Origin: Terfezia claveryi
Taxonomy: Eukaryota; Ascomycota; Pezizomycetes; Pezizales; Pezizaceae
Direction: 5' to 3'
Length of the DNA: 64,000 nucleotides
NCBI GenBank assembly: GCA_015179025.1
Contig: WHUX01000034.1
Location: 350,520-414,519, forward strand
The notes under the pieces are model-generated. The model made no database searches. It had not been told where the DNA came from and worked only from the letters and a program-made list of their open reading frames with translations. Position numbers and translations under genes: made by a program. Shown here one piece after another: positions 59,858 to 64,000 of the stretch (the stretch's first letter is position 1; each line of letters begins with the position of its first letter).

Positions 59858-61580
59858 ATAGGTTCCATGTCTGGTGTTGCTGAACCAAGGCCCCAAATCG
59901 CTCTCTTTTACAATACACACCCGCTCACAGCTTGCATCTACGATGCTCTAACACCACCCAGCTATGTAGCCACTATTGCAGCCATTGAATATGCACATAG
60001 CAGGAATATCCATTGTATTCATTAATAATTATATACACAGAAGTAATAGATATATATATAGAGCATGTAATCGCTGCTCCAATCGCTCTAATACTCGCTC
60101 TAATACTCGCTCTAATACTCGCCCTAATACTTGTTCTAATACTTACCCTAACACTTGTTCTAATACTCACTCTAATACTCGCTCTAATACTCACTCCAAT
60201 ACTTACTCTAATGCTAACCGTAATGTGCTGGGATATAGAGCGAAGAGAAAATGCATGGGGAAGGGAGGTATATATACAGGAAAACCATGTTGCTAAGGCT
60301 GACTGGTAAGACTGACAATTTAGACTTTCCAAGACAATAAGATAAGGGATAACAAGAGAAGTGGCAGGACAGTGATTAATAGTGCTCAGCCCCCTTTCGC
60401 CCATGGATGCCTACTATTCAATACATGGCCTGGTAATAGTCATATTGGGAAATCGTAGTCATAGTATTAAAATATGTATGGAGTTCACACTTTGTGATAT
60501 GTTTATAGGAATTCATGCATTTGGGGTATATATATATATATATATACGAGAAACTCGTACTTTTGGAGACATATAGAGAAATGCATGCATTCGGGCATAT
60601 ATATATATATGTATGAGAAACTCGTGCTTTTAGAACTTATATAGATATATGCCGCGGATGCATGGAATTCTCGCATATATATATATATGTCTCCAAAAGC
60701 ATGAGTTTCTCACAGATATATATATATATGCCTGCGGATACATAGAATTCTCACATATATATATATATGTATAAGAAACTCGAGCTTTTGGAGACTTATA
60801 TATATATATCGAGAATTCCATGCATCCGCGGGCATATATATATACAAGTCTCTAAAAGCATGAGTTTCTCGCATATATATATATATATATATATGCCCGC
60901 GAATGCATGAATTCCTACAAAACATCTCACAAAGAGTGAACTCCACATATATCTCTATATAACAACTACGATTTCCCAATATGACCATTACCAGGCCAGG
61001 CATTAAATAGTATGGCAAAGGGGCTGAGTGCCATTGATCACTGTCATGCCACTTCTCTTATTATCCCCTATCTTATTATCTTTGGAAAGTCTAAATTGTT
61101 GGCCTTACTAGTTGGCTTTGGCAACTATGGTTTTCCTGTATATATACCTCCCTTCCCTATGCATTTTCCCTTCGCTCTATATCCCAGCACATTATGACGA
61201 GCATTAGAGTGACTATTGGAGCGAGTATTATGGCGATATTAGAGCAAGTATTAGAGCGAGTATTAGAGCAAGTATTAGAGTAGTATTGGAGTGAGCATTA
61301 GAGTGAGTATTGGAGCGAGTATCAGAGCGAGTATTGGAGCGAGTATCAGAGCAATTGGAGCAGCATTACATACTCTATATATATATCTATTACTTCTATG
61401 TATATAATTATTCGCAAATACAATGGATATTTCTGCTATGTGCATATTCAATGGCTATAATAGTGGCTACGTACCTGGCTATTGTATATACAAGTGGTGA
61501 GCGAGTGTGTATTGTAGAAGAGAGCGATTGTGGGCTATCTGTTAGTAACACCAGCAGTGGAACCTATAGCATTATGGATG
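59858..61580. repeat. Giant palindrome (about 1.7 kb, arms about 850 bp)
   Basis: The left arm (from gctataggttccatgtctgg at about 59868) and right arm (to its counterpart at about 61580) are inverted copies, passing through a CTCTAATACTCG 12-bp tandem repeat (60085-60215, inverse at 61200-61350), the aggaaaaccatgttg/caactatggttttcct pair, and a centre near 60740 with several (AT)n runs. The motif gagaaactcgtgcttttgga also occurs in the foldback at 52.9 kb. It lies inside the KRBA2-like relic. Confidence 0.8.
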
Positions 61581-61589
61581 AGCAGCCTA

Positions 61590-62520
61590 TTCCATGTTGC
61601 ATCTAAGAGGAGGGAGCATCTGCAAAGCATATGTGTTGCGTTCCAGGCATGCAAGTACCATTCGAGTGCGTCCGGACGCTCGCACGCCGAGCGTTTAGTA
61701 TCCTGATCTTGAGTTTGTCTCCCATACGTCCTGTGCGTCCCAGGCATCTGGACGCACAGAATGCAAATAATATTTTTGGTGATGTCATCCTCTTCCTCAT
61801 CATCTTCTTCCTCTTCCTCCTCCTCCTTTCCCTCCTCCTCATCCTCCTCCTCCTCTTTATTATCCTCATCCTCTACTTCCTTATCATTATTTTCTACTTC
61901 CTCATCATTTGCATCTAGGATTGGAGATAAACGACCTGTAAGATGATATACTTTTTGTTTAAATACAACTTCATATGGACTATATCCAATTGTCGAGTGA
62001 ATCTAATATTATTAGTTTTATTATTATAAGACCAGCCTGAGTATTAGAAATGATTACTTACTTGTTGATTCATTGCTAAAATTACAATAGGTAAAATTTA
62101 TACCCATTGATTGTCACCTGATTTAGCTTTGGCCATTCTAATCTTCTACTTTAGAACAGCATTTGCTTGTTCTATCAATCCTTGTGTTTGAGGATAGCGT
62201 GGATGTCCTTGTATTAAAGAAATTCCATGATATTCTATAATAACAAGTACTTCACCTTTAAACTTATTACTATTGTCGCATTGAAGAATTTTTGGTGGAC
62301 TAAATTGTCCAATCCACATGAGATGATATTAGCAACTTCAGTACTTTCCTTAGACTTTAAAGGATAAGCACTAGAAAATTTACTAAAATGATTGCGAATA
62401 TATAAAATCATTGTATTCCCATCTGGATCAGCTCGCATATCATTAGATAATTTGTACTCGTTCCCAAAGATTATTAACAATGATTAGTTGTAGTGGACTA
62501 CGACTTTGACTTGGTTTATT
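61590..62520 (-). pseudogene. Decayed KRBA2-like integrase core
   Basis: Minus strand: DMRADPDGNTMILYIRNHFS, KFSSAYPLKSKESTEVANII match the rve integrase core of KRBA2-type elements; further on, IRMAKAKSGDNQW and a Glu-rich stretch (about 61780-61915) follow, then DAKR/THRTYG-like sequence. Stops and frameshifts are frequent. The catalytic acidic triad cannot be confirmed. Confidence 0.65.
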
Positions 62521-62588
62521 AGTGTACATAGTTGATAATGCTGTAACAGTTCCATAACCTATACTAAATATTAATATTAATATATACT

Positions 62589-63166
62589 TGTCACAACCGT
62601 GTTCTTAGTCTTGATTTGACACTCGAACAGGCTTGTTCGGGTGTCGTGCAGTTTTGACACTCGAACAGGCTTGTTCGGGTGTCGTCGATGGGTGATTGTT
62701 ATCTTAGCTTCCGAGATAGGAATCTTGGGAAGCTTATTCCTTCCACGGCCTTGGCCTGGAATCATGTATATATATCTTCGTCCCTCCGCCCTCTTGTTGG
62801 ATCCCCATCCAACGTCTTGTATATCAAATACAGGGCCTTACTTCTCTCCACGCTGGTGCATCTCCCTTGTGCACCTCCTTGTCTCACCTCGACTCTGCAG
62901 CCCTGCTGCCCACCCGCGAACCTCCTGTCCTTGCCTTGCCTTGTCTTGTGTTTGCAGCCCAGCTGCCTCCCTTGACACATGTGGCAACTGCTTCCGCGTG
63001 TCTCGTGTCCCCTGCCCTCTGCCCCTCTTGCCTCTTGCCTTTGCCTCCCGTCTCAGCCTCCCTCTAGTCACTCACGTAGCGTTCCTACGTGTGTGTTATC
63101 CTAGCCTTGCCCTTGCCCCGGCGTACCCCTTAGTCACCTTGCCCCCAGAGCCGTCATTACACTACA
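62589..63166 (+). mobile_element. 5' LTR of the plus-strand gypsy copy
   Basis: Starts TGTCACAACC and ends CACTACA (TG...CA), about 578 bp, followed by ttggatcctttggaccaact, a possible primer-binding region. Near the 5' end a hairpin (gacactcgaaca...tgttcgggtgtc) is present twice in tandem (about 62617 and 62655). Matches 50831-51325 through most of its length. Confidence 0.75.
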
Positions 63167-63197
63167 TTGGATCCTTTGGACCAACTGGTATGCAGTC

Positions 63198-64000
63198 ATG
63201 TCAGGAGCAGCTCTCCCACCACCCGCTGTCAGGTTTCAAACCTGGAGGAGCTCCCCCATACCCTCAGGCTTAAACGAGTTGAATGCCTACCGTCGAGAAA
63301 TTATCAACATCTTTGAGGCCATGGATGCCATCGGGGCCGAACTCGGCAACAGCCTGGCCGTGGCTGAAAACAGCCTAACCGTAGCTGAACAAAAATTGAG
63401 ATCCGCCGACGAAGAGATCACGATCCTCCAGACCGATCTCGACCATCTGAACCTTGCCCTAGCCAACGAACGGACTACGGTCCAAAACCTCAGCCGCGCC
63501 CTAGGGAACCTTGCAATACCAACAGCAGCCAGTAGCAACAAGACCGAAAGCATTCCAACACCCCCCAAGTTCAATGGGGACCGGGTTCGCCTACGAGCAT
63601 AGAAAAATGCTGTCAATCTCAAGCTGAACGGGGATTCTGCCAGGTTCCCATCCGAACAACATCGACTGGCATACGTTTTCGCCTTGCTGGAGGGGAAAGC
63701 TTGTAACCAGATCCAGCCATATGTCCTCGAAACCAGAATCAAGCTTGATGATATCTCGGCCCTTTTCATAATCCTGGATAGGGCGTTCGGGGACCCCGAT
63801 GCCGTTGGCACTGCCAGTAGGGCCCTCCGAGCCCTCAGGCAGAAAAACACCGATCTGTCCACTTATGTGGCAGAATTCTCGAGACTGGCAGCGGAGGTCC
63901 GATGGAATGACCAGTCCAAACTGGAGCAATTCCAGGAAGGGCTAAATGATGAAATCCAGCAGGCCATGGTCAGCCTCCCGGAAGCTACAACCCTTGACGA
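63198..64000 (+). pseudogene. Ty3/gypsy gag, right-edge partial, one in-frame stop
   Basis: ATG at 63198, then a coiled-coil-like stretch (LAVAENSLTVAEQKLRSADE), TPPKFNGDRVRLRA, a TAG at 63600, and continuation in the same frame KNAVNLKLNGDSARF, YVLETRIKLDDISALFIILD, TDLSTYVAEFSRLAAEVRW, LEQFQEGLNDEIQQAM to the window edge. The other copy has Trp (KAWKNS) at the TAG position, so a single G-to-A change explains the stop. Apart from this the frame is open, making it the better-preserved copy. Protease and RT should follow outside the window. Confidence 0.88.

Noticed and set aside
62641..63273. 210-residue Cys/Pro/Leu-rich frame before gag
   Set aside because: It lies within the LTR and leader; gag begins at 63198 in another frame.

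Overview
The window is nuclear DNA of a filamentous ascomycete (Pezizomycotina; the exact class is not decided by the sequence). The reasons are short GT-AG introns of mostly 53-115 nt with CTAAC/CTGAC-like branch sites, and a run of conserved fungal housekeeping genes (COX16, a VNX1-type exchanger, RPT6, SRPK/SKY1, an IMH1 golgin, ERG25, NCA2, SEC4). Repeated DNA also carries one-directional C-to-T and G-to-A changes of the kind left by repeat-induced point mutation (RIP).

Layout. 1-20 kb is gene-dense: an RNA helicase running in from the left edge (+), COX16 (+), an eight-exon VNX1-like cation/H+ exchanger (-), the proteasome ATPase RPT6 (+), a DEAD-like protein with a 1.6-kb in-frame minisatellite (-) and an SR-protein kinase (-). 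20-24.5 kb is poor in genes and holds a frameshifted HNH-nuclease relic. 24.5-40.2 kb is a second gene block: the golgin IMH1 (-), ERG25 (-), NCA2 (+), SEC4 (+) and an EgtD-like methyltransferase (-). A 1.78-kb foldback element sits in the shared ERG25/NCA2 promoter region.

From about 41.5 kb to the right edge there is no recognisable host gene. This is a nested mosaic of mobile elements: a fresh Mutator-like element with perfect 175-bp terminal repeats that keeps only a transposase DNA-binding domain; two Ty3/gypsy copies of one family; a decayed KRBA2-like integrase element split by a 1.7-kb palindrome; several foldback elements; two related MITEs; and several minisatellite families that share TTGCTC/GCTCGCTC words. 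Large blocks are duplicated in direct (43.2/53.3 kb) and inverted (51.3/57.4 kb) orientation, and these copies supply internal 'empty sites' for some insertions.

The host genes do not form a pathway; they are independent housekeeping functions (mitochondria, vacuole, proteasome, splicing, Golgi, sterols, exocytosis). The most unusual item is the Mutator-like element at 42.09-43.04 kb. Gene models were joined by hand from splice sites and reading-frame continuity; every spliced model given closes in frame.
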